Below the pieces are notes generated by a model. The model had not been told where the DNA came from and ran no database searches. It worked only from the letters and a program-made list of their open reading frames with translations. From Serratia symbiotica (GTDB lineage Bacteria > Pseudomonadota > Gammaproteobacteria > Enterobacterales > Enterobacteriaceae), in contig FUHL01000002.1 in the NCBI GenBank assembly GCA_900155695.1, positions 120,290 to 184,289 on the forward strand: a stretch of DNA of 64,000 nt, written 5' to 3'. The position numbers and the translations under genes are program-made. Positions 22,447-33,597 of this stretch are shown in pieces; within the stretch, counting starts at the first letter, position 1, and each line of letters opens with the position of its first letter.

Positions 22447-24307
22447 ACTTAAGAGCTGCCAGTGCAGCTTGAAGGTCAACTGGTTGTAACAGCCAGCGTG
22501 GTGGCAATTCGATAAATTGAGGATAAATTTGTTCGATATCAGTTAACAACTGTCTTGCTTGAGAAGCATTCCACTGTTTGTGTTGCGTACTTAAATATTT
22601 TGCTAACCACATGGCCATCATTGTAGGCGACAATACCTGATGCTCACTTAAGTAATTTAACATATCAATCAGAATTTTTTGTAAATTAGCTTGTTGCAAT
22701 AAATGGAAAGGTACTGCCTTAATTATTATATGGTCGTAATATCGCTGAATATCGAAGCTCATTTTCATTAACATCAATTTATGGCGGTATATTGCTAAAC
22801 TTACATGATCTTTTAATGCCAGTTTAATAGGTATACGAAGCGTATGTGAGTGTCTCTCCTTTTCTAAAAGGGTCAGTTGTGTTTGATTTAACCACCGTTC
22901 TGCCATGGTTAAATTAACCAAAGCCGGTTGTTTTTTCCATTCGATTAGTGCATAACATGGTGGATGAATCATCATTACCCTACACAAGCTGTAGCAGCTT
23001 CTTATGGGATCTTGTCTCAGTATAGATTGCATGCTTTGTAATAGGGGTGGTGTTGGTCTATCAATATAGGGATTAGAATGTGGAAATATTTTGTTGTATA
23101 ATTCATTCGTATCCTTTTGATTACCCATATTACAAGAATAGGACACCTGTTGTGGCGGTATTGTACGAGATAATACTGGTAGTAAAGGTAAAAGTTTTTT
23201 ATAACATGGTATACTTTGATATAAGTAATTATCACAAGCATCTATACGCTGATATTGTTTTAAACTTGTAATGTTATTTTTGGTTAATGTCTTCAATAAT
23301 AGTGCAGTGTTAGATTTCTGCAATAGCTGGGTTATGGCCTGATAAATAGAATCGTGTACTAATCGTGCGTTATGGAAGCGTACCTCATTCTTGGCTGGAT
23401 GGACGTTAACATCAACTTGATGTGGATCTATTTTAAGATAGAGCACATAATCAGGTTGATGTTTACCATGTAGTAGATCTTGATAAGCATGTCGTATTGC
23501 ATAGTTAATTAAGCGGTCTCGAATTATACGACTATTAACGTAACAGTACTGTATTGCATTAACTTTTCCTTTAAAGGCGGGATTCGCTACCCAACCATAG
23601 ATTGTCAACTCGTTATTTTTCCAAGAAATATTTAACATATTCTGCAAAAATGAAGAGTTAAAAATGCTATTTAGTCTACGTTTATATTGATTTTCTTTTG
23701 CTGCTGCGCGGTACTGACGAATAACTTTACCATTATGGATAAGATTAATCGATATATGAAAGTGTGCTAATGCTATGCGCCGAACTATTTCATCAATATG
23801 ACTAAATTCAGTTTTCTCGGTACGCATAAACTTTCGACGTGCTGGGGTATTGTAAAACAGATCTAGCACTACTAATGTGCTGCCCACTGGGTGTGCAGCG
23901 GGGCACATTCTAACTGTTTGATTACCACCTTCAATATAAGCTTGCCAAGCTTCATCTTGTTCAGCCGTACGTGATATTAGACTCAATCGAGAGATAGAGC
24001 TGATGCTAGCTAGAGCTTCGCCGCGAAAACCGAAACTGACGATAGCTGATAAATCTTCAAGAGTGCTGATTTTACTAGTGGCATGACGTACTAAAGCCAG
24101 ACTAAGATCATCTTTACTAATGCCACAGCCATTATCACGAATGCGTATTAACTTAATACCGCCACGTTCGATATTAATATCAATACAATTTGCTCCAGCA
24201 TCTAAGCTGTTTTCTACTATTTCCTTCACTACTGATGAAGGTCTTTCTACTATCTCACCAGCAGAGATCTGATTCCTGAGTTGTAATGGTAATATCAGGA
24301 TAGGCAT
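22439..24307 (-). CDS. mutL: DNA mismatch repair protein MutL
   Basis: GHKL ATPase that couples MutS mismatch recognition to MutH cutting and UvrD unwinding. The product is 622 residues (E. coli 615). I chose the ATG at 24307 with AGGAG 6 bases upstream. The ATPase motifs are intact: [11 protein letters not shown] (Glu catalytic, Asn for Mg), [13 protein letters not shown] and [29 protein letters not shown] ends the N-domain. The central linker (about 340-430) is Asn/Tyr-rich and diverged; the C-terminal dimerisation domain ([14 protein letters not shown] to [14 protein letters not shown]) is present. It overlaps miaA and follows amiB by 22 bases. Retention is notable in a shrinking genome; mutS and mutH are not in view. 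Confidence 0.96.
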   Translation of the reverse strand: MPILILPLQLRNQISAGEIVERPSSVVKEIVENSLDAGANCIDINIERGGIKLIRIRDNGCGISKDDLSLALVRHATSKISTLEDLSAIVSFGFRGEALASISSISRLSLISRTAEQDEAWQAYIEGGNQTVRMCPAAHPVGSTLVVLDLFYNTPARRKFMRTEKTEFSHIDEIVRRIALAHFHISINLIHNGKVIRQYRAAAKENQYKRRLNSIFNSSFLQNMLNISWKNNELTIYGWVANPAFKGKVNAIQYCYVNSRIIRDRLINYAIRHAYQDLLHGKHQPDYVLYLKIDPHQVDVNVHPAKNEVRFHNARLVHDSIYQAITQLLQKSNTALLLKTLTKNNITSLKQYQRIDACDNYLYQSIPCYKKLLPLLPVLSRTIPPQQVSYSCNMGNQKDTNELYNKIFPHSNPYIDRPTPPLLQSMQSILRQDPIRSCYSLCRVMMIHPPCYALIEWKKQPALVNLTMAERWLNQTQLTLLEKERHSHTLRIPIKLALKDHVSLAIYRHKLMLMKMSFDIQRYYDHIIIKAVPFHLLQQANLQKILIDMLNYLSEHQVLSPTMMAMWLAKYLSTQHKQWNASQARQLLTDIEQIYPQFIELPPRWLLQPVDLQAALAALKYD

Positions 24308-24329
24308 ATCCACTCCTAGAATGATAGGG

Positions 24330-26048
24330 TTATCCCTTCGGGATAGTGAGCATCCGACCCAGTGGTGCGACGTCAGATTTTAATTTATTTATCCATTTTA
24401 TGGAATCTACGCTAATACCATAATGTAATGCTATAGCAGACAACGTCTCGTGCTTGACTACCGTATGGTTAATATTTTTTTTGCCAGTATTTGGCATTAT
24501 TTTATTATGCGGCATTTTAAGACATTCCCCAGACAACACGCTGTCCTTGTTTAGTTTTTTTAATTTGTGTAACCCCGTTAAGGATATTCTGTGTCTATCG
24601 GCAAAAATAGATAGTGTTTCACAACGGTGAATTACATGGCTTTGTGTTTTTCCATTGATACATCGATTTGTACTAGATAAATTTTTTATCGATCTATAGA
24701 AATCAATGTCTGATGTTGGATATTTAAGCTTGGCTGTTATATCCAGCGTTCTATTTTCTATCTTTTTTTCAGATTGTAGAGGATGCGCTAAGAAATAATT
24801 ACTTAGACCATTATAGATAGCCATAGCAATTTTATTTTGATACGATGCACTACCTAGTAGGCGTTCTCCTGTGTTATTAGTAATAAATCCTGTTTCTACT
24901 AACAGTGATGGAATATCTGGAGAGCGTAAAACACCTAGACTGGCGTATTCAGGCCGATTCTTGTGTAACGAACCTACATATTGCAAATTTTGGAGCACTT
25001 CCATCGCGATATCATATCCTACACGTTGCGAATGACCAAACTGTAGATCTAACACTGCTTGGCTAAGATAAGGATCTGCTTGGCTATTTGCAAGCATGTC
25101 GCCTGCACCACCGAGCAGTTCAGACTGCTTCTCGTGTTGTTCAAGCCAATTAGCCATTTCGTTATTAGCGCGTCTATTAGATAATACCCAAACCGATGTT
25201 CCGTTAATACTGCTATTAGGCGCAGCATCAGCGTGGATTGAAACCAATACATTAGCACCTTGCTTACGTGCCATATCAGAACGACCCATAACTGAAATAA
25301 AGTAATCACCATTACGCGTCAATACTGAATTAAATTTTGGATTATCATTGAGCAATTCTTGCAAACGGCGCGCGATGGCAATAGTAATATTTTTTTCTTT
25401 TAAACCATTTCTGCCGATGGCACCAGGATCTTGTCCACCGTGTCCAGCATCGATTGCCACTACAATACGAGTACTAGAAGACGACGCAACATGACTTTTT
25501 GTGACGTGTGTTAGCATTCTTGGAATATATCGAAAATTATTCGTGCCATTTTTTTTACATTGTACCGGGCGCTGTTGTCTTAGCGTTAATGAAGTAACGG
25601 TTGCTGCAGTAGCTTTACGTATTAAAGTCGTATTAACGCCATCTACAGCAACAAGGCTAAACACCAGGATATATACACCGTTGTTTTGATGTGTAACTAC
25701 GCGCATCTTCGCGCGCTGGCTTAAATCAAATACAATACGTATACTTTTATTATCTTTTGGTGTGCTAGAGCGAATATTCCTTATCAGATTTTGTCCAATA
25801 AATTTCATTGGAAGGCCAGCAATCTTCCCTTGTTTATTGATATCAAAAACCATACGTTCTTTCCCATGTAGAAAGAAAAAACCATAGTTTGGTTGGTCAT
25901 AAAAACTTATTAAAATTGTTGCTTGACGCTGTGTGTTTGATACGTTGATGTTGCCTAACGAAGACGCTGTTAACGCACTAATCGCTTCTAATGATCCTAG
26001 TACGGCGAGCAAGGCGATTAAGATAAGTTTTTTAAACGCACATATCAT
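24330..26048 (-). CDS. amiB: N-acetylmuramoyl-L-alanine amidase AmiB with two LysM domains
   Basis: Periplasmic zinc amidase that splits septal peptidoglycan so daughter cells separate. The product is 572 residues, clearly longer than the 445 of E. coli. Order: signal peptide (about 1-25), AMIN domain (about 28-130), Amidase_3 catalytic domain (about 190-420) with zinc ligands His in [14 protein letters not shown], Glu in LKEKNIT and His in SIHADAAP, catalytic Glu in LVETGF, then two LysM motifs (about 471-513 and 528-572; each with HxVxxxETLS). LysM tails on AmiB also occur in some other enterobacteria. The ATG at 26048 has AGGAAT upstream. It lies 13 bases after tsaE and 22 before mutL. Confidence 0.95.
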   Translation of the reverse strand: MICAFKKLILIALLAVLGSLEAISALTASSLGNINVSNTQRQATILISFYDQPNYGFFFLHGKERMVFDINKQGKIAGLPMKFIGQNLIRNIRSSTPKDNKSIRIVFDLSQRAKMRVVTHQNNGVYILVFSLVAVDGVNTTLIRKATAATVTSLTLRQQRPVQCKKNGTNNFRYIPRMLTHVTKSHVASSSSTRIVVAIDAGHGGQDPGAIGRNGLKEKNITIAIARRLQELLNDNPKFNSVLTRNGDYFISVMGRSDMARKQGANVLVSIHADAAPNSSINGTSVWVLSNRRANNEMANWLEQHEKQSELLGGAGDMLANSQADPYLSQAVLDLQFGHSQRVGYDIAMEVLQNLQYVGSLHKNRPEYASLGVLRSPDIPSLLVETGFITNNTGERLLGSASYQNKIAMAIYNGLSNYFLAHPLQSEKKIENRTLDITAKLKYPTSDIDFYRSIKNLSSTNRCINGKTQSHVIHRCETLSIFADRHRISLTGLHKLKKLNKDSVLSGECLKMPHNKIMPNTGKKNINHTVVKHETLSAIALHYGISVDSIKWINKLKSDVAPLGRMLTIPKG

Positions 26049-26061
26049 TACGGCGTTATTC

Positions 26062-26526
26062 CTATTGCCTCTGAATATACTCTAGAAGTTGACTGCCATA
26101 AGTAGTCATGGGCTGAATTTTTACCATTCTCCCATGGTTATGATAGCTGAGATATAGTGCTAGATCTTCTTCTGGCAGTACGCCGATTCCATTTTGTGCC
26201 CATTCAACTAGGCAAATCGTATCCTGTATAAAATAATCTCGTATACCTATAAATTCGAGTTCAATGGGATTGAATAATCTATATAAATCAAAGTGAAAAA
26301 CGGTTAGTGGATACATCACATATTGTTCTACTAGCGTATATGTAGGGCTTTTTACTTGCCCTCTATAACCTAGCGCTTGTATAAAAGAACGGCAAAAGCT
26401 ACTTTTACCCGTGCCAATATCACCGTAAAGATAAATTAAAGTCGCGTTATCACAGGCCTTTGCTAAGGACCTACCAATTGTAAATGTTGCCGCCTCATCT
26501 GGCAGAGATAAAATATATTCTTGCAT
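26062..26526 (-). CDS. tsaE: tRNA threonylcarbamoyladenosine biosynthesis ATPase TsaE
   Basis: ATPase that, with TsaB and TsaD, completes threonylcarbamoyl-A37 on ANN-reading tRNAs. The product is 154 residues (E. coli 153), starting [19 protein letters not shown]. The Walker A motif is [15 protein letters not shown]; other conserved segments are [20 protein letters not shown] and CLVEWAQNG (catalytic Glu). It is first surviving gene of the tsaE-amiB-mutL-miaA operon. The E. coli upstream gene nnr and the glyVXY tRNAs are gone. Its partner tsaD is at 57974 in this window. Confidence 0.95.
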   Translation of the reverse strand: MQEYILSLPDEAATFTIGRSLAKACDNATLIYLYGDIGTGKSSFCRSFIQALGYRGQVKSPTYTLVEQYVMYPLTVFHFDLYRLFNPIELEFIGIRDYFIQDTICLVEWAQNGIGVLPEEDLALYLSYHNHGRMVKIQPMTTYGSQLLEYIQRQ

Positions 26527-27249
26527 GTAATCAATTCTATTTTACTGATTGCTTATTAACAAAATGAGGAATATTAAGTAATTTACTTATTTATAGCTTT
26601 TTTTGGAATATTTGTTTTCAACTTTTACGAAGTAATAACAAAGTAATACGACATACATATAAATATGTACCGTATTTTGTAGTATGCGCAGTTCTTACGA
26701 AATGCTGATATTTATTTAAATTTAACACTAGCTATTTTTATTTGTAAAGTAGCAGTTGATCATATGCAAGGTCTACATATCCTTACGTGAATATTATAGT
26801 CTTATTAGATCGACAATATTAAAATGACTGATACAGTTTGTGAATAGATACAGTATGCAAGATGTTTATGGCTAATGCTAGACTTATAAATAAGTCCAGT
26901 TAAATCTATTAATAGCCTTATTATAGAAAAATTGAATGTACTTTCTTTCAATTTAAAAAAGCGTCAGTAATTGGAATAACGTTTTATATACAAATGTTGA
27001 AATCAATAATAAAATTGAAGATATTAAGCATGCAGTTTTCATTTGTTATTCTAAAGTGTAATATAGATTAACTTTATCTCAATGGCTTAATAAACAACCT
27101 TTTAAGTATGTCAATGCTTAAAATATTGCCATAACACGTATTTAAAACAAGATAAAGTAATAAAATAATGTTGTTTTTTACAATTTTACAATACAGCATG
27201 AAGTGAATAAATAAAGTCTTGGAAATAGATATTTAATAAAACTTTATGG
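26527..27249. other. Gene desert where E. coli has nnr, queG and a tRNA-Gly cluster
   Basis: In E. coli queG, nnr and glyV-glyX-glyY lie between orn and tsaE. I see no frame over 60 codons, no tRNA cloverleaf and no readable fossil of NNR or QueG. The sequence is AT-rich throughout. I read it as eroded DNA. Confidence 0.55.
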
Positions 27250-27792
27250 TTATAATTGAATAAAATGTTTGCGATAATACGCTAATTCAGCTATTGATGC
27301 GCGGATATCATCCATCGCCTGATGGATGCCTTGTTTCTTACAACCATTAAGAATTTCTGGTTTCCAACGGCGTGCTAACTCTTTCAATGTGCTGACATCT
27401 AAGTAACGATAATGGAAATAAGATTCAAGTTTAGGCATATAACGAAAGAGAAAACGCCTATCCTGCCCAACGCTATTCCCGCAGATGGGAGATTTACCAG
27501 CTGGTATCCATTTTTGAAGAAAAGCAATAGTGGCCATTTCAGCAGTACAATTATTAAAATGGCTCGCTTGAACTCTCATCAATAGTCCACTTTTCATGTG
27601 GATATGCGTGTTCCATGCATCCATTAACATAAGTTGTTGTTTAGACTGATGTATAGCAATTATTGGTCCTTCAGCTAAGATATTTAAATGAGCATCGGTG
27701 ATTAACGTTGCAATTTCAAGAATACGGTCACGTTCTATGTTTAGCCCGGTCATTTCAAGATCAAGCCAAATTAGGTTGTTTTCATTTTTTAT
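27250..27792 (-). CDS. orn: Oligoribonuclease, apparent non-canonical start codon
   Basis: DEDDh 3'-to-5' exonuclease that clears 2-5-base RNAs and is essential in E. coli. From the first ATG (27753) the product would lack the first DEDD motif. Homology continues upstream in frame: [15 protein letters not shown], against E. coli NENNLIWIDLEMTG, so the catalytic Asp and Glu are encoded. In that extension there is no ATG, GTG or TTG before a stop at 27805-27807. The likely start is ATA (27790-27792, replacing ATG) or ATC next to it, with AAGGA at 27802-27806 at suitable spacing. From ATA the product is 180 residues (E. coli 181). The remaining catalytic motifs ([21 protein letters not shown]) are intact. 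The start is an inference. Confidence 0.85.
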   Translation of the reverse strand: MKNENNLIWLDLEMTGLNIERDRILEIATLITDAHLNILAEGPIIAIHQSKQQLMLMDAWNTHIHMKSGLLMRVQASHFNNCTAEMATIAFLQKWIPAGKSPICGNSVGQDRRFLFRYMPKLESYFHYRYLDVSTLKELARRWKPEILNGCKKQGIHQAMDDIRASIAELAYYRKHFIQL

Positions 27793-28071
27793 GATGACAG
27801 TTCCTTAATATGAAGTGAAAAGATAATCAATATGCAAAGATTTGTGCTATCTCTCCCCTGTCCAAACATAGCATTTGATAACGGTTATTTAATATAAAAT
27901 TAGTGTATATTATCTCCTTATTATTCATTATCGATATCTCTTATTCATAGATTACAAAAGACGTTATTACAATATAAGCACTACCTAAAGTAAAACGAGA
28001 TTACATCAGGTTAGTAAATATTACTGCATGATGAATATTTTGGTTATATCAATAAATTTAAGTGAGGTGTA

Positions 28072-29116
28072 GTGAACAAAAATATACTCTCTAAAATTCA
28101 AACAAGCCGTATGCAGGCAAATCATAAGCGTTGTTGCAATCTCAGTAATAATAAACTGCAGTTAGATAAATCTCAACTAGGTCTAGCACAAAACGGAAGG
28201 GCAATTAGTAGTTTAGGCATGCATGCTGACATTGAAGCGCTAGATGGTACTCAGCACAGATGCGACATACGTCGTACGTTGCCATCTCTTGTTAACTGTG
28301 ACTCTGTTATATTGCGATCAAGTATCGCAATTCACGAAAAGATGCCATGTATTGTAGAATCAGTGCACAACAGCACTTCTGTATTAATGCGTCAAGATTT
28401 TTATGAAGGATTAAAGTCGAGCTTTGTGCTAATATTGATCAAATCGTTATTGTTTTATCGATTTTTCCTAAATTTTCACTTCAAAACATCGATTGTTATC
28501 TGCTTGTGAAACACTCAGGATTCAAGCGCTGATAGTCTTAAATAAGATCGATCTACTAGACAGTATTACACGAAATAAGATTGCAAGTAAAATGGATATT
28601 TATCGAAATATTAGTTATCAGGTAGTAGAAATTTCCAGTTTAACACATGAAGGTATCGCTGTATTTGAGCAAGCACTCTTTAAGCAAGCACTCATTGGAC
28701 GGATTAGTATCTGCGTTAGTCAATCTGGAGTCAGTAAGTCTAGCATTCTACATACGCTGCTACCAACGTTAAAAAACAAATTCAGGTGTAATAATATTTC
28801 TGATATATCAGGTCTTGGCAAATAAACCACTTCCTCTTTACGATTATACCATGGTTTGCATAGTGGGTATTTCATTGATTCTCCAGGAGTGCGTGAATTT
28901 AGCCTATCGTATCTCAAGCCAGAACAACTTACTCAAGGATTTGTTGAATTTTATAATGACTTAGGCGCCTATCAATTTCATAACTGTAAACATTATATAG
29001 CTCCAGGTTGCGCTATCCGAATGGCTGTGTAAAAAAGCGAGATCGTAAAACAACGTTTCGATAATTATCGTTACATTTTAAAAACCATAATGAAATTAAG
29101 GAAAAGTAAAACTTAA
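28072..29116 (+). pseudogene. rsgA: rsgA pseudogene (ribosome small-subunit maturation GTPase)
   Basis: RsgA is the circularly permuted GTPase that releases RbfA from 30S subunits. Homology is nearly full length but split over frames. The GTG start with a GAGG site gives VNKNILSKIQTSRMQANHKR, then GMHADIEALDGTQHRCDIRR. A frameshift at about 28420 leads into NIDQIVIV; a second at about 28500 leads into ACETLRIQALIVLNKIDLL. The P-loop reads SQSGVSKSS instead of GQSGVGKSS. Stops at 28823-28825 and 29030-29032 interrupt [10 protein letters not shown] and the zinc region ([12 protein letters not shown]), which are still readable. At least two frameshifts and two stops make it non-functional. It is divergent from orn and precedes psd, as in E. 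coli. Confidence 0.93.
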
Positions 29117-29221
29117 ATTGATAAATCAAAGCTAATCTAACTATTATGGGCAATAATGGCAGTGGGTCAGCCATACTATACTATATATGTGCTTTATTTA
29201 TTCTTATTTTAAGAGGTTAAT

Positions 29222-30112
29222 GTGCTGCTAGATCGTATCAAAATAAAATTTCAATATTGGTTGCCTAGACTTCTACTCACCCGTTTAGCGGGTTGGGTTG
29301 CAGATAAACAAGCTGGCTGGATAACACAGCTAGTAGTAAAAATCTTTGCTCGCTATTACCGTGTAAATATGCAGATAGCACAAAATTCAGATCTTGCTTC
29401 CTATCTTACCTTTAATGATTTCTTTGTGCGTCCGCTACGTAAAGAAGCACGGCCAATTATCTTCGATACAAACTGGCTAGCTCTACCTGCTGATGGAACT
29501 CTTAGTCAGTTAGGTTCTATTCACGAAAACATAATTTTTCAAGCAAAAGGTCAAACGTATAGCTTAGAATCGCTATTGGCTGGTAACTCTATCTTATCTA
29601 AACTTTTTTATAATGGCTTATTTGCTACTACTTATCTTGCACCAAGCGATTATCACCGTGTACATATGCCGTGCACTGGAGTATTGCATGAAATGATTTA
29701 TGTACCTGGCGATTTATTCTCTGTAAATTTTTTGACTGCTACACACGTGCCAAATTTGTTTACACGTAATGAACGCGTGATTTGCGTGTTTGATACAGTT
29801 ATTGGTCCAATGGTGCAAATACTGATTGGTGCTACTATTGTCGGCACTATTGAAACAGTTTGGGCCGGCACTATTACACCACCAAGAGAAGGCATCATAA
29901 AAAGATGGCAATACCCTTCTAAAGGAGACGAAGCGATTATTTTACAAAAAGGAGCTGAAATGGGTCGTTTTAAACTTGGATCGACCGTAATCAACTTGTT
30001 TACAGAGGGAAGCGTGCAGTTTTCACCAGAATTAAAAAGTGATAGCGTTAGCTGTATGGGTCAAGCTTTTGCTAAAATTCATATTCCGGTTGCTACTAGT
30101 GTAGCACCCTAG
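29222..30112 (+). CDS. psd: Phosphatidylserine decarboxylase proenzyme
   Basis: Inner-membrane enzyme that converts phosphatidylserine to phosphatidylethanolamine. It self-cleaves at the LGST motif ([11 protein letters not shown], about residue 255) to create a pyruvoyl group on the alpha chain. The product is 296 residues (E. coli 322), the difference being the acidic C-terminal tail. It starts with GTG at 29222 after AAGAGG. Conserved blocks include [34 protein letters not shown] and [12 protein letters not shown]. mscM begins 19 bases after it, forming the psd-mscM operon of E. coli. Confidence 0.96.
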   Translation: MLLDRIKIKFQYWLPRLLLTRLAGWVADKQAGWITQLVVKIFARYYRVNMQIAQNSDLASYLTFNDFFVRPLRKEARPIIFDTNWLALPADGTLSQLGSIHENIIFQAKGQTYSLESLLAGNSILSKLFYNGLFATTYLAPSDYHRVHMPCTGVLHEMIYVPGDLFSVNFLTATHVPNLFTRNERVICVFDTVIGPMVQILIGATIVGTIETVWAGTITPPREGIIKRWQYPSKGDEAIILQKGAEMGRFKLGSTVINLFTEGSVQFSPELKSDSVSCMGQAFAKIHIPVATSVAP

Positions 30113-30131
30113 ATCAAAAGGAATTAACGCG

Positions 30132-33100
30132 GTGCGCCTAATTATTGCCTTTATGCTCTTATTCGGATATGTATTTTTTCAACCGGCGATGGCTAATATG
30201 GTAGCTACTGAAATGCGGTATCAACAAGCATTGAGACATGGCGCAAATAATAAAAATATTCTTCATATGGTGATATATGTTGAGAATTTGCATAAATCTT
30301 TCAATAGTTCTCTTAACTGGTTTGTATATTGCAATAAGTCAATCGTACTTTCTCAACAAGATAAAATTGCTAACGCAAATTATCAGAAAAGAATATTAGC
30401 ATGGTATTGCCTTTTAAAACATAAAAATATCAAGATTTTATTAAATACTGACACGCTAGAAGCGAGTTTTCTAGAAAATATAATCCTATATACTCACTGC
30501 TTCCTTCTAGAACAAATTCCACTGTTGTCACAAAAACATCACTGTATGTGGACAATTACACATTCTTGCAATCCAAACTTATACAATGAAATCTATACTA
30601 TCAGCGATAACACAGCAATACAAAATTGCTGGCAAGTACAATGTACCACCGCATATAATCACGTCGTACTAGTAGTTTTACAAGAAGAAGCCTTAGTACA
30701 CAAAGAGAACGTAAATAAAATACTAGCACAGATTTCGTCTAATAACTATCACGTCTTTAAACAAATATATACTGAATGTTTTAACAATCTCTATAAGCAT
30801 GGTGAAGATCAATTACGAATATTATATAAAAATATAAATGCACAGAGCCAATCTATTTCCGTACGGGATGCGGAAAAAAAGAAGGATGTCATCAAGCAGC
30901 GTGACCGTAATCTTATAAAAAGTCTCACTAAACAGTTACAGGCTAATCGTATGCTTGCTAACGAGCTGAATAACCAAGACAAGCATATAGATACAATTCA
31001 TTCACAACAACGGAAGGTTGAAGCACAAATATTACATGTTCGTCAAGTCTTAAACACTATCATTGAGCAAACACAATGGCTAGGTTCTTTTTCAATATTG
31101 GGTAAAAACCTACGTGATAAAGTAGCAACGTTACCTGCTAAGCCAAAACTACAGCAGTTGAATAGTGATATGATTCAGCTACGCATTCAACGTCTGCAGT
31201 TTGAAAATCAATTAGAAAAATTATCGCAATACCAATTAAAACATAAAGACGCTAATGAAGTAAAGAATGAAGAGCATCATCCAGCGGATATTCAGTTACA
31301 GATTAAAGAGAAATTGCTTCACTTGCTTCTCTCTAAATGTGATACGCAGATTATTGAATTAGATAAACTAAAAATGTCTATTAATAAATTAATAGAATCA
31401 TTGAATAAAATACAAGACGCCGCCCATCGTTATTTGTTCTGGGTTCCAAATGTTAACCCGATCACCCTCTCTTACCCACAAAATATTGCGCATAATCTAA
31501 AACGTTTCTTATCACTAGAAACGTTAGCACAGCTGAATGGTGCTTTGAAGATGATGATAACTAACTCTGCAACCTTAATATCGATTTTTGGTGCTCTGAT
31601 GTTAGTAATTTTTAACATCAGATCACGCAAACATTATCATGCTTTTCTGGCGCGTGCCAGCACCCGAGTTGGTAAGGTTACACAAGATGAATTTTCTCTG
31701 ACGATACGTACTGTATTCTGGTCAATTTTGATAGTGCTACCATTACCTGTTTTATGGGCAACGCTAGGTTTTGGGTTACAGAGTACTTGGAAATATCCAA
31801 TGGCAGAAGCAATTGGTAAGGGGGTGACTGCTACACTACCTATTCTCTGGATATTTATGATTGCCGCTAGTTTTGCATATCCAAAAGGACTATTTATTGT
31901 TCATTTTAGATGGTCCATCAAAAAAGTTGCATTAGCCATGCGTTACTACAAGATGTCAATTTGGCTAATTGTTCCTTTAATTATGGCATTGATTTCCTTC
32001 GAGAGCTTTAAAGAACCTGAGTTTATTAATACACTTGGTCGACTATGTTTTATTATTCTATGCTTGGCCTTGGCTCTTGTTACTAATAGTCTCAAACGTG
32101 CTGGTATTCCATTACAAGGTTCAGGCAATAACGTGTTTAATAACGGGTTATGGAGACTACTATTATCAGCACCTTTACTCGCAGGAGTAGCCGCTAGTAT
32201 TGGCTATTTGGCTACTGCACAAGCATTGCTAGCAAGATTAGAGACTTCAGTGGCAATCTGGTGTTTACTACTGCTGTTATACCATATAATTCGTCGATGG
32301 ATGCTAATCCAACGTCGTCGTATTGCTTTTGAGCGTGCTAAGCATCGCCGTGCTGATATTCTAGCACAACGCCTGCGTTGTGGAGAAGACATGCCACATA
32401 TACCGAATAACCTCGAAAGCTTAATCGATCTAGATGAGTCAGAGGTTAATCTAGATGCCATCAGTACCCAATCCTTGCAGCTAGTTCGTTCAATCTTAAC
32501 TATAATTGCATTAGTATCGGTAATTGTATTGTGGTCAGAGATTCACTCTGCCTTTTCCTTCTTAGGCAATATTTCATTATGGGATGTTAATTCTATGGTT
32601 AATGGTATGGAAATAATACATCAGATCACCTTAGGTGCAGTATTAATTGCTATTCTTGTTGCGATCATCACCATGCAGTTAGTGCGTAATCTTCCTGCGT
32701 TATTAGAATTAACAGTGTTACAACATATTAATTTAAATCCGGGTACAGGATATGCTATTACTACTATAACCAAGTATTTATTACTATTATTTGGCGCAAT
32801 GTTTAGCTTTTCCTGGATTGGTATTGAATGGTCCAAATTAAAATGGGTGGTTACTGCGCTTAGTTTTGGATTGGGTTTTGGCATGCAGGAAATCTTCTCT
32901 AATTTTATGTCAGGCCTAATTATCCTGTTTGAGAAACCAATCCGCATCGGTGATACGGTAACAATACGAAATTTAACTGGTAGCGTTACTAAGATTAATA
33001 CTCGTACGACTACTATTGTCGATTGGGATCGTAAAGAGATCATTGTACCAAACAAAGCTTTTATCACTGAGCAATTTATTAACTGGTCCTTATCCGACAA

Positions 33101-33476
33101 ACTAACCCGTGTTGTGTTGACAGTGGCAGCTTTGTCTGATGCAAACAGCGAAGAAGTCACTCAAATCCTAATGAATGCTGCTAAATGTTGTTCGCTTGTC
33201 TTGGAAAACCCGGCGCCGGAAGTTTATCTCGTCGATCTACAACAGGGAATTCAAATCTTTGAACTGCGAATATATGCATCTGAGATAGCGCATCGCATGC
33301 CTTTACGCCATCAAATTCATCAATTAATACTTTCTGGCTACCGCCAACATGGAATTAACTTACCTTTTCCCCCATTCCAGATACGTAGCGAGATACTGTC
33401 AATACTGACCAATAATGATGGCGTACACGTATTCACGCCATTACATAACAATCAACGGGAACCCGGTAGTCTATAA
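30132..33476 (+). CDS. mscM: Miniconductance mechanosensitive channel MscM
   Basis: Large MscS-family channel (former YjeP) of the inner membrane; opens on osmotic down-shock. The product is 1114 residues (E. coli 1107), so full length. A GTG start gives a signal peptide ending near AMANM. The periplasmic part (to about 440) includes Lys/Gln-rich coiled coil; about eleven hydrophobic segments follow; the MscS core lies near residue 910 (LGFGMQEIFSNFMSGLII and FEKPIRIGDTV) with the cytoplasmic vestibule domain to the end. The periplasmic half is diverged and Asn/Lys-rich; the pore region is well conserved. It is one of the longest genes here, and keeping it whole implies use. It is cotranscribed with psd. 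Confidence 0.94.
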   Translation: MRLIIAFMLLFGYVFFQPAMANMVATEMRYQQALRHGANNKNILHMVIYVENLHKSFNSSLNWFVYCNKSIVLSQQDKIANANYQKRILAWYCLLKHKNIKILLNTDTLEASFLENIILYTHCFLLEQIPLLSQKHHCMWTITHSCNPNLYNEIYTISDNTAIQNCWQVQCTTAYNHVVLVVLQEEALVHKENVNKILAQISSNNYHVFKQIYTECFNNLYKHGEDQLRILYKNINAQSQSISVRDAEKKKDVIKQRDRNLIKSLTKQLQANRMLANELNNQDKHIDTIHSQQRKVEAQILHVRQVLNTIIEQTQWLGSFSILGKNLRDKVATLPAKPKLQQLNSDMIQLRIQRLQFENQLEKLSQYQLKHKDANEVKNEEHHPADIQLQIKEKLLHLLLSKCDTQIIELDKLKMSINKLIESLNKIQDAAHRYLFWVPNVNPITLSYPQNIAHNLKRFLSLETLAQLNGALKMMITNSATLISIFGALMLVIFNIRSRKHYHAFLARASTRVGKVTQDEFSLTIRTVFWSILIVLPLPVLWATLGFGLQSTWKYPMAEAIGKGVTATLPILWIFMIAASFAYPKGLFIVHFRWSIKKVALAMRYYKMSIWLIVPLIMALISFESFKEPEFINTLGRLCFIILCLALALVTNSLKRAGIPLQGSGNNVFNNGLWRLLLSAPLLAGVAASIGYLATAQALLARLETSVAIWCLLLLLYHIIRRWMLIQRRRIAFERAKHRRADILAQRLRCGEDMPHIPNNLESLIDLDESEVNLDAISTQSLQLVRSILTIIALVSVIVLWSEIHSAFSFLGNISLWDVNSMVNGMEIIHQITLGAVLIAILVAIITMQLVRNLPALLELTVLQHINLNPGTGYAITTITKYLLLLFGAMFSFSWIGIEWSKLKWVVTALSFGLGFGMQEIFSNFMSGLIILFEKPIRIGDTVTIRNLTGSVTKINTRTTTIVDWDRKEIIVPNKAFITEQFINWSLSDKLTRVVLTVAALSDANSEEVTQILMNAAKCCSLVLENPAPEVYLVDLQQGIQIFELRIYASEIAHRMPLRHQIHQLILSGYRQHGINLPFPPFQIRSEILSILTNNDGVHVFTPLHNNQREPGSL

Positions 33477-33538
33477 TGAATATAGTTCGGGTGTAAATTG
33501 TATGTAATATTTAATATTAAATATATTTTTACAGGATA

Positions 33539-33585
33539 TATAAAATAATAAAAGTTTATGAAACATAAATTTTTATTATTTTATA
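33539..33585. terminator. 22-bp hairpin between convergent mscM and epmA
   Basis: Arms 33539-33560 and 33564-33585 are complementary over 22 bp (one G-T pair) with an AAA loop. The stem is almost entirely A/T. It lies between two converging gene ends, so a bidirectional transcription stop is the simplest role. The U-rich 3' arms on both strands fit. Confidence 0.65.
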
Positions 33586-33597
33586 GACATGGTAGGT

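Noticed and set aside
26527..27249. glyV-glyX-glyY tRNA cluster expected from E. coli synteny
   Set aside because: No cloverleaf or tRNA-Gly consensus can be found; the cluster is absent here.
27250..27753. orn as a truncated 167-residue gene starting at the first ATG
   Set aside because: Upstream codons keep the catalytic motif in frame with a ribosome site, so truncation is less likely than a non-canonical start.
28493..28825. Separate small GTPase gene inside the rsgA region
   Set aside because: It is the middle frame of the broken rsgA gene, with a damaged P-loop.
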